A stretch of 64,000 bases of DNA, from NCBI RefSeq assembly GCF_030012525.1, contig NZ_CP124855.1, forward strand, positions 186,001-250,000, read 5' to 3'. Positions 26,854-35,165 of the stretch are shown here, one piece after another. Within the stretch, counting starts at the first letter, position 1. Each line of letters opens with the position of its first letter. Below the pieces are notes generated by a model that was given only the letters and a program-made list of their open reading frames with translations, did not search any database and had not been told where the DNA came from. The position numbers were made by a program, and so were the translations under genes. This stretch comes from Chryseobacterium gotjawalense (GTDB lineage Bacteria; Bacteroidota; Bacteroidia; Flavobacteriales; Weeksellaceae).

Positions 26854-28167
26854 ATGATAACAAAAGCAGTACAAAACTTATTTGATTTTATAGATTATCT
26901 ATACAGTCAAACAGATTACTTTTTAAGCCAACAGCATTTAATTGATGAGGTAAACGAAATTAGAGCAGAGCAAAATAAGTTAAGGCCAACAAAGCATTTT
27001 AAGGACAAAGCGAAATTTGACAGTTTGCATAAGGATTTTTTAGAAAAATTGCCTGTTGTAGAAGCAAGTATTATTGTACCAATAAGGGAGAAAATAGAAT
27101 TTTATGACATTGCAGACATTAGCACGCCAATAGTTAACCTTAATGCCTTAGGTGATTTATTAGAGTTGCAGCGGAACTTTGATGAGCAGGATTTATTAAA
27201 AATAAAAAAGGCCAAAAACCAATATATTATTTACAGGATTAAAACACGTTGGCAGGGTTACTTTTCCTTTGGTTTATTTTTTAGCGATTTAGACCGTGAG
27301 TTGTACGAATACTTTAAATTTTTTGAAGAGGATGATGAGGTTGATTATATTTCCAATAAACCGGTAAAGGTTGAAAGTTTTGAAGAGGCTGTACAATTGT
27401 TAACCGGCAAAGCTGTATATCAAAACATTAATTTTTCCTCCTTTACTAATTTCTTAGAACACTATAAAAAAGAGGTTGAGGATTTTGAATTTGATAACCG
27501 GCACAGTGAAGTAAAACGGATTATTGAACAGCAAAAAATGAAGTTAGAAGCAGCTACCTTTCAGAGCGAAATTGAGGAGGTTTTACAATTTGCTGAGAAA
27601 AGTGTAAAGGAATTAAAAAACAATCTTTTAAACGTATTCAATAACGAGAATTATAAAACAAAGGTTATTGATTCTGCACCAACTTTTTACAATAGGGTTA
27701 AAGCTTTATTAGAGTACGAAAAATTGTATAAGTCTGCATTGCCTGTACAACAGGATAAAACGGAGGCAATGAGTGAAAGTCTGGCAGAACCTCAGCTAAA
27801 AGATACAAAAGCAAAAAAACTTAATTCCTCATTAGTGGAGTACGGTTTTAATAATTTGGAAAAAGTTGAGAAATTAAGCGACAAAAGCAAGGGAAGAATT
27901 ATTGAAGAAATTTCAGAAAAAGGTTTGCCTTATGCGGTTGCAATGTTAGATTATTTAGGATTCTTTAACCACCTTTTACTTAAATATTGCCATACTAAAG
28001 AAAGTATGTATAAATTGGTCTCAGGTATTATTTGCGACAAAGACAGCAGTCGTGCTATAAAGGGAAATTTAAATACTTTAAACATTAATTCTAAAGAGAG
28101 TAGAGAGCGCTATACTGCTCATCAATTCACTGAAACAGTAGAAAACTATTACCAACAATTAGAATAG
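26854..28167 (+). CDS. Element protein of unknown function (437 aa)
   Basis: I do not recognise a family. It is a largely helical, Lys/Glu-rich soluble protein, begins 20 bases after the integrase stop and precedes an HTH gene. A DNA-element gene of similar size and position (the 451-codon gene broken by two IS elements at 48705-52678) also precedes an HTH open frame with the same N-terminal motif, so the two may be functional equivalents. A role in replication or maintenance of the element is inferred from position only. Confidence 0.7.
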   Translation: MITKAVQNLFDFIDYLYSQTDYFLSQQHLIDEVNEIRAEQNKLRPTKHFKDKAKFDSLHKDFLEKLPVVEASIIVPIREKIEFYDIADISTPIVNLNALGDLLELQRNFDEQDLLKIKKAKNQYIIYRIKTRWQGYFSFGLFFSDLDRELYEYFKFFEEDDEVDYISNKPVKVESFEEAVQLLTGKAVYQNINFSSFTNFLEHYKKEVEDFEFDNRHSEVKRIIEQQKMKLEAATFQSEIEEVLQFAEKSVKELKNNLLNVFNNENYKTKVIDSAPTFYNRVKALLEYEKLYKSALPVQQDKTEAMSESLAEPQLKDTKAKKLNSSLVEYGFNNLEKVEKLSDKSKGRIIEEISEKGLPYAVAMLDYLGFFNHLLLKYCHTKESMYKLVSGIICDKDSSRAIKGNLNTLNINSKESRERYTAHQFTETVENYYQQLE

Positions 28168-28222
28168 GCGTAAAATTGGGAGTATTACCCAAAAATGCCC
28201 TGAAAAGACCCTAATATCATTG

Positions 28223-28249
28223 CAAAGTATAACAATCAAAAATACTTTG
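28223..28249. promoter_or_regulatory. Operator-like inverted repeat before the HTH gene
   Basis: CAAAGTAT at 28223-28230 faces ATACTTTG at 28242-28249, two bases before the ATG at 28252. The pseudogene at 52794 has a different inverted repeat in the equivalent place, which suggests autoregulation by the HTH protein. Confidence 0.5.
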
Positions 28250-28251
28250 TA

Positions 28252-28593
28252 ATGAATTTATCATTTGAACAATTACCCGAAGCGGTAACCAATCTAACCA
28301 AAGAGGTTAGCGCACTTAGACAGTTGCTTATTTCTAAAGAGCAGCACACTGAACAGCCGGAACAGTTTTTAACTATTCAGCAGGCAGCAGCATTTCTTAA
28401 CCTTTCAGTACCTACAATGTACAGCAAGGTTTCTAAGCGTGAACTGCCTGTAATGAAGCGGAGCAAACGCCTGTATTTTTCCTTAACAGAATTAACGGAA
28501 TACCTGAGAAATGGTAAGAAAAAGACCTCTGCAGAAATTGAAGCAGAGGCAGATTTGTATTTGTCTAAAAACAAAAAAAGTGCTGAACTATGA
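28252..28593 (+). CDS. Helix-turn-helix (excisionase family) DNA-binding protein
   Basis: 113 residues. A short N-terminal helix (FEQLPEAVTNLTKEVSALRQLL) is followed by an excisionase/MerR-type HTH (FLTIQQAAAFLNLSVPTMYSKVSKRELPVMKRSKRLYFSLTEL, about 43-86) and a charged tail. This domain order is common in Bacteroidetes mobile elements, just ahead of replication genes. Its end overlaps the next start by four bases (ATGA). Confidence 0.82.
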   Translation: MNLSFEQLPEAVTNLTKEVSALRQLLISKEQHTEQPEQFLTIQQAAAFLNLSVPTMYSKVSKRELPVMKRSKRLYFSLTELTEYLRNGKKKTSAEIEAEADLYLSKNKKSAEL

Positions 28594-28877
28594 GAGATAG
28601 TATAACAGCACCACAGAAAAGGCAAGTGCAAGATAAGCAATTTAAGGCACAAATGAAAAGGGTTTTTAAGTCCTTTTCTGAGAAGCCTAAAACAATGCTA
28701 ATGGTTTCAATTGAAACAAAGGTTTTGAGGGCTAATATTTGCCGTTATGTAGCACAATGGCAAAGAGAGAACAGTATTGCAATAGTTAGAATGGGTTTTT
28801 GCCCTATTTCAAAGCACAGAGCAGGATTTTATAGTGTAGATCCTGAGTTAATTAATTCTAAAAGCAATACAAAATGA
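28590..28877 (+). CDS. Small element protein, probably DNA-binding
   Basis: 95 residues, basic, with a possible winged-helix segment (KPKTMLMVSIETKVLRANICRYVAQWQRENSIAIV). Its start overlaps the HTH gene and its end overlaps the ATPase start (both ATGA), making a tightly coupled operon. No family is assigned. Confidence 0.65.
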   Translation: MRDSITAPQKRQVQDKQFKAQMKRVFKSFSEKPKTMLMVSIETKVLRANICRYVAQWQRENSIAIVRMGFCPISKHRAGFYSVDPELINSKSNTK

Positions 28878-29932
28878 TACAGCCACAATTTAACGACCTT
28901 AATAAACCTGAGACGGTTATAAACCATATTGCTGAATTTCAGAATGAACTTGAATTACAAAAAGAGAATAAAGGTATTTTTAAAGTAAAGACTGCTAACC
29001 AATGGATAGAGGAAGCAAAGAGCAGCCCTATACCTTTGATGTTATTTGGTGAGTTATGGCACGATAGCGAACTATGTATTTTGTTTGCTGATACTAATTT
29101 AGGAAAGTCAATTTTAGCCGTACAGATTGCGGATAGTATAAGTAAAGGCAAAAGTATTTCAGGGTTTAAAATGGAAGCGGAAAAGCAACCAGTCTTATAT
29201 TTTGATTTTGAACTTTCAGCAAAGCAGTTTGAGATTAGATATGCCGTAAAGAATGAAGCTGAAAAAACATTTGAACAGCATTATACTTTTGATTTTAATT
29301 TTAAAAGAGTAGAAATAAATCCTGATGCTGAAATACCTGAGGGCAGTGATTTTGAAAGTTATCTAAATAAATCATTAGAGCAAAGTATTACTGAAACAGG
29401 TTCGAAAATTCTCATTATTGACAATCTTACATATCTTAAAAATGAAACCGAAAAGGCAAGAGATGCTTTGCCATTAATGAAGCATTTGAAAGCCTTAAAA
29501 AGCAAATACGGCCTCTCTATTTTAGCCCTCGCACACACCCCGAAAAGAGATTTGTCAAAACCAATAACACGCAATGACTTGCAAGGCAGTAAAATGCTTA
29601 TCAATTTTGTAGATAGTTGCTTCACAATTGGAGAGAGTTATACTGATAAACATTTAAGATATGTGAAGCAGATTAAAGCCCGTAACACGGAGATAATTTA
29701 CGATACCGAAAATGTAGTTGTATATCAAATTCAAAAGCCTTTCAATTTTCTTGAGTTTGAATTTGTGAGTTTTGGAACTGAAAGAGAACACCTAAAAGAA
29801 CTCTCAGAAAAAGACCGTGAAAGTACTATTGAGAAAGCAAAAGAATTGAGTCAAAAAGGATTCTCACAAAGAAGCATTGCAGCAGAGTTACATATTTCAT
29901 TAGGTGCAGTTAATAAATATCTAAAATTATAA
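28874..29932 (+). CDS. RepA-like AAA/RecA-fold ATPase (replicative helicase)
   Basis: A 352-residue ATPase of the AAA_25/RepA helicase type: Walker A ADTNLGKS (72-79), a Walker B strand KILIIDNLTYL, and sensor region LALAHTPKRD. The C-terminus carries an HTH-like tail (KGFSQRSIAAELHISLGAVNKYLKL). RSF1010-type RepA hexamers unwind DNA at an iteron origin. Here an iteron cluster lies immediately downstream and a primase-like gene follows, so the element probably can replicate after excision (inference). Confidence 0.82.
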   Translation: MIQPQFNDLNKPETVINHIAEFQNELELQKENKGIFKVKTANQWIEEAKSSPIPLMLFGELWHDSELCILFADTNLGKSILAVQIADSISKGKSISGFKMEAEKQPVLYFDFELSAKQFEIRYAVKNEAEKTFEQHYTFDFNFKRVEINPDAEIPEGSDFESYLNKSLEQSITETGSKILIIDNLTYLKNETEKARDALPLMKHLKALKSKYGLSILALAHTPKRDLSKPITRNDLQGSKMLINFVDSCFTIGESYTDKHLRYVKQIKARNTEIIYDTENVVVYQIQKPFNFLEFEFVSFGTEREHLKELSEKDRESTIEKAKELSQKGFSQRSIAAELHISLGAVNKYLKL

Positions 29933-29934
29933 GT

Positions 29935-29985
29935 GTTCACACTGTTCACACCGTTCACACTATGAACACTGTGAACACCGTGAAC
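29935..29985. repeat. Iteron cluster: three GTTCAC then three inverted copies, 9-bp phase
   Basis: GTTCAC at 29935, 29944 and 29953, then ATGAAC at 29962 and GTGAAC at 29971 and 29980. The array is symmetric about 29960/29961. It fills most of the 70 bases between the ATPase and primase genes, the place expected for a replication origin. Confidence 0.85.
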
Positions 29986-30002
29986 GCAAAAAGAGAAAAA
30001 TT

Positions 30003-31472
30003 ATGATTTATAGATATACTTTAGATAAGAGTAGTAAGAAAAACCATTGCCCACAATGCGGCAAAAAAAGATTTGTACTTTATATTGATGAGGTTTCAAA
30101 ACAGTTTGCACCTGAGCAATACGGCAGATGTGACAGAAAAGGTAGTTGCGGTTTTCATTCAGCCCCACCAATTGAAATGTTAACTTATTTTGTCGCAATT
30201 GACAGTATTAAGGAAATAACAGATAAGGCCTTTGTAGTTAAACAGAATTCAAAGGAAATGATTTTGCCAAAAAGCGTTGTATTAGAGCAGATGTTGAAAG
30301 GAATTTATATTGCAGCCTATTTTGTAGATGAGGCCAAATACAATTGTATTTTACAATGCAATAACCTTGACCAAAAATACTTTTCTGAAACAAGTAGCAC
30401 CAGAGTTTTAGAGCCTATTAAATTTAAGCCCAAAGATGCTGAGCCTGTATATTTTGATTTTGAAACATTCAGAGCAACTTTAAAAGGTTATGAGCAAAAT
30501 ACATTTATACAGAACCTTTTGCACAGGGTGCAATTTCCTTTCAGTACAGATGAGGTTACTAAAGTTATTGAGCAATACCGTTTAGGCACTATTACTAAAG
30601 GATATAGAGCAGGTGCAATTACCTTTCCATACATTGACAAGGCAGATAATGTTAGAGCCGTTCAGGTTAAGCAATTTAATGAGTATAACAACACCTCAGC
30701 AACAGACAAATTAGATAAAGTTATTTTGAACGGTTTAAGCAAGGATAGCAAAATTATTCCTAATTGGCTGAGCAGTTACATAGATTACGGAACAGATAAC
30801 GGTTATTTTAATTGTCTATTTGGTGAGCATTTATTAAATAGATTTCCACTTAATCCAATTGCATTGGTAGAAGCCCCAAAAACGGCCATTTACGGTACTT
30901 TGTATTTTGGCAATCCTGAGATACCAAAGAACCTTATTTGGTTAGCAGTTTACAATGAGAGCAGTTTTAATTTTGATAAGTTGAAAGTATTAGAGGGCAG
31001 AGATGTTTTTGTATTTCCTGATTTGTCAAAAGATGGCAGCACCTTTAAAAGATGGCAGGATAAAGCAAAAGAATATGAAACACGATTGCCAGCAACACGG
31101 TTTATATTTTCAGATTTATTAGAGCAATTAGCAGATAACCAGCAAAGGCAGCAAGGTGCAGATTTGGCAGATATTCTTATAAACCTTAACTCTAAAGATT
31201 TCAGGAAAGGTAAAAGTAAATCTTATGAGCATTACACTTATGAGGAAAGGATAAAAACAGGGCTGAGGTTGTTCCCTGTTCAGGAACTTGCAGAAATGAC
31301 AGCACAGATGTTTTTAGGCCTTGAAAAGATGAGTTATAGACAAATAATAGAGAGTTTTGAGGCAGATGGTTTAAAGGGCAATAATGCAACAGATTTATTA
31401 GATGTTTTAGTTATTCAAAAAGTAATTGAAGCAACAGAATTTCCAAATTATAAATTAATAAAATTGAACTAA
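30003..31472 (+). CDS. Primase-like protein with zinc finger and Toprim-like region (DUF6371 type)
   Basis: A 489-residue protein. An N-terminal zinc finger (CPQCGKKRFVLY..GRCDRKGSCGFH, about residues 17-52) resembles DnaG/CHC2-type fingers. The centre has Toprim-like strands: ALVEAPKTAIYG (acidic residue after a hydrophobic strand) and VFVFPDLSKDGSTFKRWQDKA (DxxxDG). It probably primes replication from the adjacent iterons. Bacteroidetes mobile elements commonly pair this family with a RepA-like ATPase. Its stop overlaps the next start by one base. Confidence 0.75.
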   Translation: MIYRYTLDKSSKKNHCPQCGKKRFVLYIDEVSKQFAPEQYGRCDRKGSCGFHSAPPIEMLTYFVAIDSIKEITDKAFVVKQNSKEMILPKSVVLEQMLKGIYIAAYFVDEAKYNCILQCNNLDQKYFSETSSTRVLEPIKFKPKDAEPVYFDFETFRATLKGYEQNTFIQNLLHRVQFPFSTDEVTKVIEQYRLGTITKGYRAGAITFPYIDKADNVRAVQVKQFNEYNNTSATDKLDKVILNGLSKDSKIIPNWLSSYIDYGTDNGYFNCLFGEHLLNRFPLNPIALVEAPKTAIYGTLYFGNPEIPKNLIWLAVYNESSFNFDKLKVLEGRDVFVFPDLSKDGSTFKRWQDKAKEYETRLPATRFIFSDLLEQLADNQQRQQGADLADILINLNSKDFRKGKSKSYEHYTYEERIKTGLRLFPVQELAEMTAQMFLGLEKMSYRQIIESFEADGLKGNNATDLLDVLVIQKVIEATEFPNYKLIKLN

Positions 31473-32143
31473 TGAATAAAGAGAGATATTTAGAAAATTC
31501 AAAAGAGGCAAAGAAAAGAACTTTACAAAAGTTTACAGATTCAGAGTTTTTAGATAGGTTGTTGAAACAATCCAAAATAGGTTGTGAGGACTTAAATAAA
31601 TTAACTTCAAAGCAATTAATATTGTTTAATGATTTCTTTGCAAAGAATTATAATGAGGCCAAAGATGAAGCAAAAGACCAGCTGTTAAATAAGGTAATTG
31701 ATTCTTTACCCGAAAAAAAACGCACTCAAATTTGGGAAATTAATCACAGTAATATAATGAATGCAATTACTGATTATGTTCAAACGTGTGGAGGAATGCC
31801 AACAAAGAGTAGAATAGCAGAATACACAGGATTGAGCAGGCAAACAGTAGATAAGCATTTTAAAGAATTTCAGACCAGCCCTTTGTACAAAGGAATAGAT
31901 GAGCAGTTTAAATTTATGATTCCAAAAGTTATGGCTGAGGTTTTGAGACATTCAATAAATGGAGATATGAGAGCAGCACGTTTGTTTTTAGATGTAGCAA
32001 CAGGAACTAAAGGAAAGGCAAGGATTAACAACCAAAATAACTTCATTCAGATTAATGGAATAGAACTAACTGAGGAAAAGATAAGTAAATTAAGGCCTGA
32101 ACAGTTGCAGACAATTGAGGCTGTTTTACAATCATTGGATTAG
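31472..32143 (+). CDS. HTH protein resembling a phage terminase small subunit
   Basis: 223 residues. A charged N-terminus and a central HTH (MPTKSRIAEYTGLSRQTVDKHFKEF, about 109-133) precede a helical region with NGDMRAARLFLDVATG and a C-terminal strand-turn (NNFIQINGIELTEEKISKLRPEQL). HTH followed by an ARLFLD-type helix is what TerS-like proteins look like, but no large terminase is present. If it is TerS, the element would redirect helper-phage packaging; a simple regulator is equally possible. Confidence 0.5.
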   Translation: MNKERYLENSKEAKKRTLQKFTDSEFLDRLLKQSKIGCEDLNKLTSKQLILFNDFFAKNYNEAKDEAKDQLLNKVIDSLPEKKRTQIWEINHSNIMNAITDYVQTCGGMPTKSRIAEYTGLSRQTVDKHFKEFQTSPLYKGIDEQFKFMIPKVMAEVLRHSINGDMRAARLFLDVATGTKGKARINNQNNFIQINGIELTEEKISKLRPEQLQTIEAVLQSLD

Positions 32144-32231
32144 AAATATCATCCAAACTTTAAAGCAGTCTAAATTTAGGCTGTTTTTTTTCCTCTAAAT
32201 ATTGTAGATTTGATAAATAAATTAACACACT

Positions 32232-32714
32232 ATGAAAAAACTATTTTTACTACTTATTTTTATTTCGTCTTTAGCTTTTGGACAATTTACAATCAAAGAC
32301 AGTTCCGATAATTGGGAAAAAGTAGGCAATGCCTATGCACACACAATACTTTATCAAAGGAATGATAAAACTAAAGCAAAGATAGAATATCGAGACTTTC
32401 AATCATTTAATTTATTACAGGTAAATAATTTAGATTTATCTTACTACACTTTTGAGTTTTCCACAAATGCAGATACATTAGAGAATATTTATCAAATATT
32501 CAAAGAGCATTTTGAAACTAAAAAAGAAGAAACAATTACTTTAGAATTTCCTGAGGGCAATATGATATTAGAATTTGATAAAGCAATAGGAGGCTTTTAC
32601 GGAAATTTCAAATTTGACAAAGTCAATAATCTTATTGATAAAGGTGACCGTTCAATTCGGACTGCTGGAGCATTAAATATGAAGCAGTTAAATAAATTAT
32701 TCGGAAAAAAATAA
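32232..32714 (+). CDS. Small secreted protein of unknown function
   Basis: 160 residues with a clear Sec signal peptide (KKLFLLLIFISSLAFGQ). The mature part is mixed alpha/beta with no recognised domain. It is the last gene of the element and, with its own upstream gap, likely a cargo gene. Exported cargo in an otherwise replication-only element is notable. Confidence 0.65.
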   Translation: MKKLFLLLIFISSLAFGQFTIKDSSDNWEKVGNAYAHTILYQRNDKTKAKIEYRDFQSFNLLQVNNLDLSYYTFEFSTNADTLENIYQIFKEHFETKKEETITLEFPEGNMILEFDKAIGGFYGNFKFDKVNNLIDKGDRSIRTAGALNMKQLNKLFGKK

Positions 32715-32718
32715 TCAA

Positions 32719-32741
32719 TGTAGATAATGTAGTAAATGTAG
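32719..32741 (-). repeat. TGTAG iteron array, three copies at 9-bp spacing
   Basis: TGTAG at 32719, 32728 and 32737, inverted relative to the CTACA array at 25565. Placement near opposite ends in opposite orientation suggests a protein that recognises both ends of the element. Confidence 0.7.
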
Positions 32742-32851
32742 GTTGAAAAAAACTTTTATTTTTTATTGATGAGATGTTAGAGAATATCTACTCTAAATGT
32801 TGGCCAGCACCTCATCACTATTTTACCGTTTTTGGAGCAATTAAGGTTTTG

Positions 32852-32871
32852 TTTGTACCTTATTTGTACCT
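32852..32871. promoter_or_regulatory. Right arm-type integrase sites (TTTGTACCT twice)
   Basis: TTTGTACCT at 32852-32860 and 32863-32871, 41 bases inside the right attachment core, matching the word at the left end (25080). Confidence 0.55.
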
Positions 32872-32911
32872 CATTAATATAAAGTATTGATTTACAGTAC
32901 TTATTACTTTA

Positions 32912-32926
32912 TGTATCGGGAAATAA
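32912..32926 (+). other. Right attachment core: second copy of the mnmE 3' end
   Basis: TGTATCGGGAAATAA reads CIGK-stop in the same orientation as mnmE, with two synonymous third-position differences from 24943-24957. It marks the junction between the first element and the DNA carrying the second integrase. Confidence 0.75.
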
Positions 32927-33020
32927 ATTGCTTTTCCTCTAGTTTCTTTTGTGTTCTTTTGTTTGATTTACAGTGGTTTATGTGAATTTTATTTTCTCTT
33001 GGTAGCGTTTATTTTATATA

Positions 33021-33086
33021 TTTGTACATCTTTTGTACTACTTCGAAATAATTTTTGATTAAAAGTAGTACAAAGTAGTACAAAAT
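33021..33086. promoter_or_regulatory. TTTGTAC inverted repeats at the second element's left end
   Basis: TTTGTACATC and TTTTGTACTACTT (33021-33043) face AAGTAGTACAAAGTAGTACAAAA (33064-33086), ending nine bases before the second integrase ATG. The word TTTGTAC is shared with the first element's arm sites, but the following bases differ, as expected for a related integrase of different specificity. Confidence 0.55.
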
Positions 33087-33094
33087 AATAAATT

Positions 33095-34234
33095 ATGAAG
33101 ATTTCTTTAAGTGAACGCAAATTAAAAGATGGTAGAATTAGCCTGTCAATCGAATACTACAGAGGATCTGAAATAACTGCAGAAGGAAAAAGACGTCATC
33201 TACGAAATTTTGAAAACTTAGATATTTATCTCTTTTCTGTTCCAAAAAATAATGTTGAAAAGAAGAAAAATAAAGAGAATTTAGAATTAGCTGAAAATGT
33301 TTTAGCAATCAGAAAGGCAGAGTTTATCCAAGGAAGATATGAGCTAAAAGATAAAGTAAAATCAAAAAGGCTATTTCTTAAATTTTTTGAGGAGTTAACA
33401 GAAGAAAAGCAAAAACAAGATTCTTCTAATAATTATGGTAATTGGTTTTCCACTTTGCAACATCTGAAAAAGGTTGTTTCAAAAAATATGACCTTTGACG
33501 AAATAGATGAAAATTTCATCAAAAAAGTTCGAAAATATTTTGAAAACGATGCTCTCACTAAAAGTGATTTACCACTCTCTCAAAATTCCAAATACTCTTA
33601 TTTTAATAAATTTAAAGCGGCATTAAGAAATGCTTTTGATGAAGGTTATCTTACAGTCAATTATGCTGCAAAAATAAAATCATTTGAACAAGCTGAAAGC
33701 CAGAGAGAATACCTAACATTCGAGGAATTACAATCTTTAGCAAAAGCGGAATGTAAATATCCAGTACTAAAGAAAGCGTTTTTGTTTTCTTGTTTATCGG
33801 GATTACGCTGGTCAGATATTAATACTTTGACTTGGTCAGAAGTTCGTGATGAAGGTGAGTTTTCTAAAGTCAATTTTAGGCAAGAGAAAACCGATGGAGT
33901 AGAGTATCTTTATATTTCAGCACAAGCCAGAGAAATTCTTGGAGAAAGGCAGGATCCACAGGATCGAGTTTTCAGAGGATTGAAATATGGGATGACTTAC
34001 AATACTGAAATTATCCGTTGGTGTAATCGCGCAGCAGTTCCTAAACATATTACTTTTCACTCAGCAAGGCATACAAATGCAGTTTTGTTATTGGAAAACG
34101 GAGCAGATATTTACACTGTTTCTAAAAGGCTTGGACATCGAGAATTGAGAACAACGCAAATTTATGCAAAGATCGTGGATTCAAAAATGAAAGAGGCAGC
34201 TGAGATTATTCCTGAATTATATATTGAAATGTAG
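33095..34234 (+). CDS. Second tyrosine recombinase/integrase
   Basis: A 379-residue integrase of the same family as the one at 25605. Catalytic residues: Arg238 (LSGLRWSD), His322-x-x-Arg325 (HSARHTN), His348 (LGHRE), Tyr357 (TQIYAKI). It lies 168 bases after the second copy of the mnmE 3' end, reading away from it, so it probably belongs to an element inserted at the same site earlier or in tandem. Its right attachment site was not found before the window end. Confidence 0.9.
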   Translation: MKISLSERKLKDGRISLSIEYYRGSEITAEGKRRHLRNFENLDIYLFSVPKNNVEKKKNKENLELAENVLAIRKAEFIQGRYELKDKVKSKRLFLKFFEELTEEKQKQDSSNNYGNWFSTLQHLKKVVSKNMTFDEIDENFIKKVRKYFENDALTKSDLPLSQNSKYSYFNKFKAALRNAFDEGYLTVNYAAKIKSFEQAESQREYLTFEELQSLAKAECKYPVLKKAFLFSCLSGLRWSDINTLTWSEVRDEGEFSKVNFRQEKTDGVEYLYISAQAREILGERQDPQDRVFRGLKYGMTYNTEIIRWCNRAAVPKHITFHSARHTNAVLLLENGADIYTVSKRLGHRELRTTQIYAKIVDSKMKEAAEIIPELYIEM

Positions 34235-34435
34235 ATGATAGTTTTTTTGTGTTGCAACTCGATTAAATTCAAATCCTAATTTTTGGTTCTTAACCTTTCC
34301 ATTAAAGTAGATTTGAATTCGAAGCAGTAGTTTTTAATCTTATTTGATTGTATTTAGACTGTAAGTTATTGATTGTATTGTGTATATGGTTTTTGATGTT
34401 GACTTTTGTTTCATTAAATCAATTAAACGAAACAA

Positions 34436-34723
34436 ATGGAAAAGAACGAAATTATTCTGCACAAACTTAACCGGATTGAAAAACATATTTTCGGATTAAA
34501 AACTATTTTTAATGTTGAAGAACTTTCAGATTATACTGGATTTAAAAAATCCTATATCTATAAACTCGTACATGAGAATTTGATTCCGTTTTCGAAACCT
34601 AATGGAAAAATTCTTTTTTTTGATAGGAAGAAAATAGATGAGTTTCTGCTTCAAAATGCAAATAAATCGAAAGAAGAAATTAACAGAGAAGCCATAGAGT
34701 TTTCTCTGAAAAATAAAATTTAA
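34436..34723 (+). CDS. Excisionase-type HTH protein
   Basis: 95 residues with an N-terminal helix and an excisionase/MerR-like HTH (TIFNVEELSDYTGFKKSYIYKLVHENLIPFSKPNGKILFFDRKKIDEF). It follows the second integrase by 201 bases and is the likely directionality factor or regulator of that element. Confidence 0.8.
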   Translation: MEKNEIILHKLNRIEKHIFGLKTIFNVEELSDYTGFKKSYIYKLVHENLIPFSKPNGKILFFDRKKIDEFLLQNANKSKEEINREAIEFSLKNKI

Positions 34724-34798
34724 CCTACGGAGAATCATTTACCTTAATTTTGTGCAGAGAACTTATTTCTAGGCAATCCAATTTAGTGCTCTTGGGGA

Positions 34799-35165
34799 TA
34801 AGGTTTTCTATGGGGTCATACTTACGTCTTCATGTAGGTTTCTTGTGGTTTCTAAAGATTTTTCTTTGTCCATCGAATATCTGGGATCGGGTATAAAAGG
34901 CATTTTTGCCATTTTATGAATGGTAATGGTCGGAAAATGAAAATCTACTTCTACCGTACCCAATAACAAATAACATCCTCCGCCTTGAAAAGATACTGCT
35001 CCAGACCCTTTGGAAAATGAGCGATGTCAAAATATTCACTTTCGGCATCAATCCATGTTCCGAAAAACATGTTTCCTCTTTTTGTGGGAACATGTTTTCT
35101 GGAAATCACATAAGCAAGTATTTTCACTTGTCGCTTAATAGTGACATTTAGCGCATTGTAATAAT
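34799..35165 (-). pseudogene. Frameshifted C-terminal fragment of a DNA polymerase III alpha (DnaE-type)
   Basis: Minus-strand translation gives, in one frame, VKILAYVISRKHVPTKRG then NMFFGTWIDAESEYFDIAHFP, and after a one-base shift near 34991-34996, FQGGGCYLLLGTVEVDFHFP, ending PFIPDPRYSMD. This is the OB-fold tail of bacteroidetal error-prone DnaE proteins. The upstream nine-tenths of the gene is missing. It is a relic, not a functional gene. Confidence 0.7.

Larger units (their letters stand above)
24943..32926 (+). mobile_element. 8.0 kb integrative element in the 3' end of mnmE
   Basis: Bounded by the two CIGK-stop copies. Arm-type TTTGTACCT repeats lie inside both ends (25080-25118; 32852-32871). 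All genes lie on the plus strand: DNA-binding protein, tyrosine integrase, unknown 437-aa protein, HTH protein, small winged-helix-like protein, RepA-like ATPase, primase-like protein, TerS-like protein and a small secreted protein. No relaxase, conjugation or capsid gene is present, so it would need a helper for transfer. Gene order resembles compact phage satellites or mobilisable islands. SGI1 in Salmonella uses the same mnmE (thdF) 3' end. Confidence 0.78.

Noticed and set aside
29935..29985. CRISPR or transcription terminator at the GTTCAC/GTGAAC cluster
   Set aside because: 9-bp spacing is too short for CRISPR, and no T-run follows; iterons fit better.
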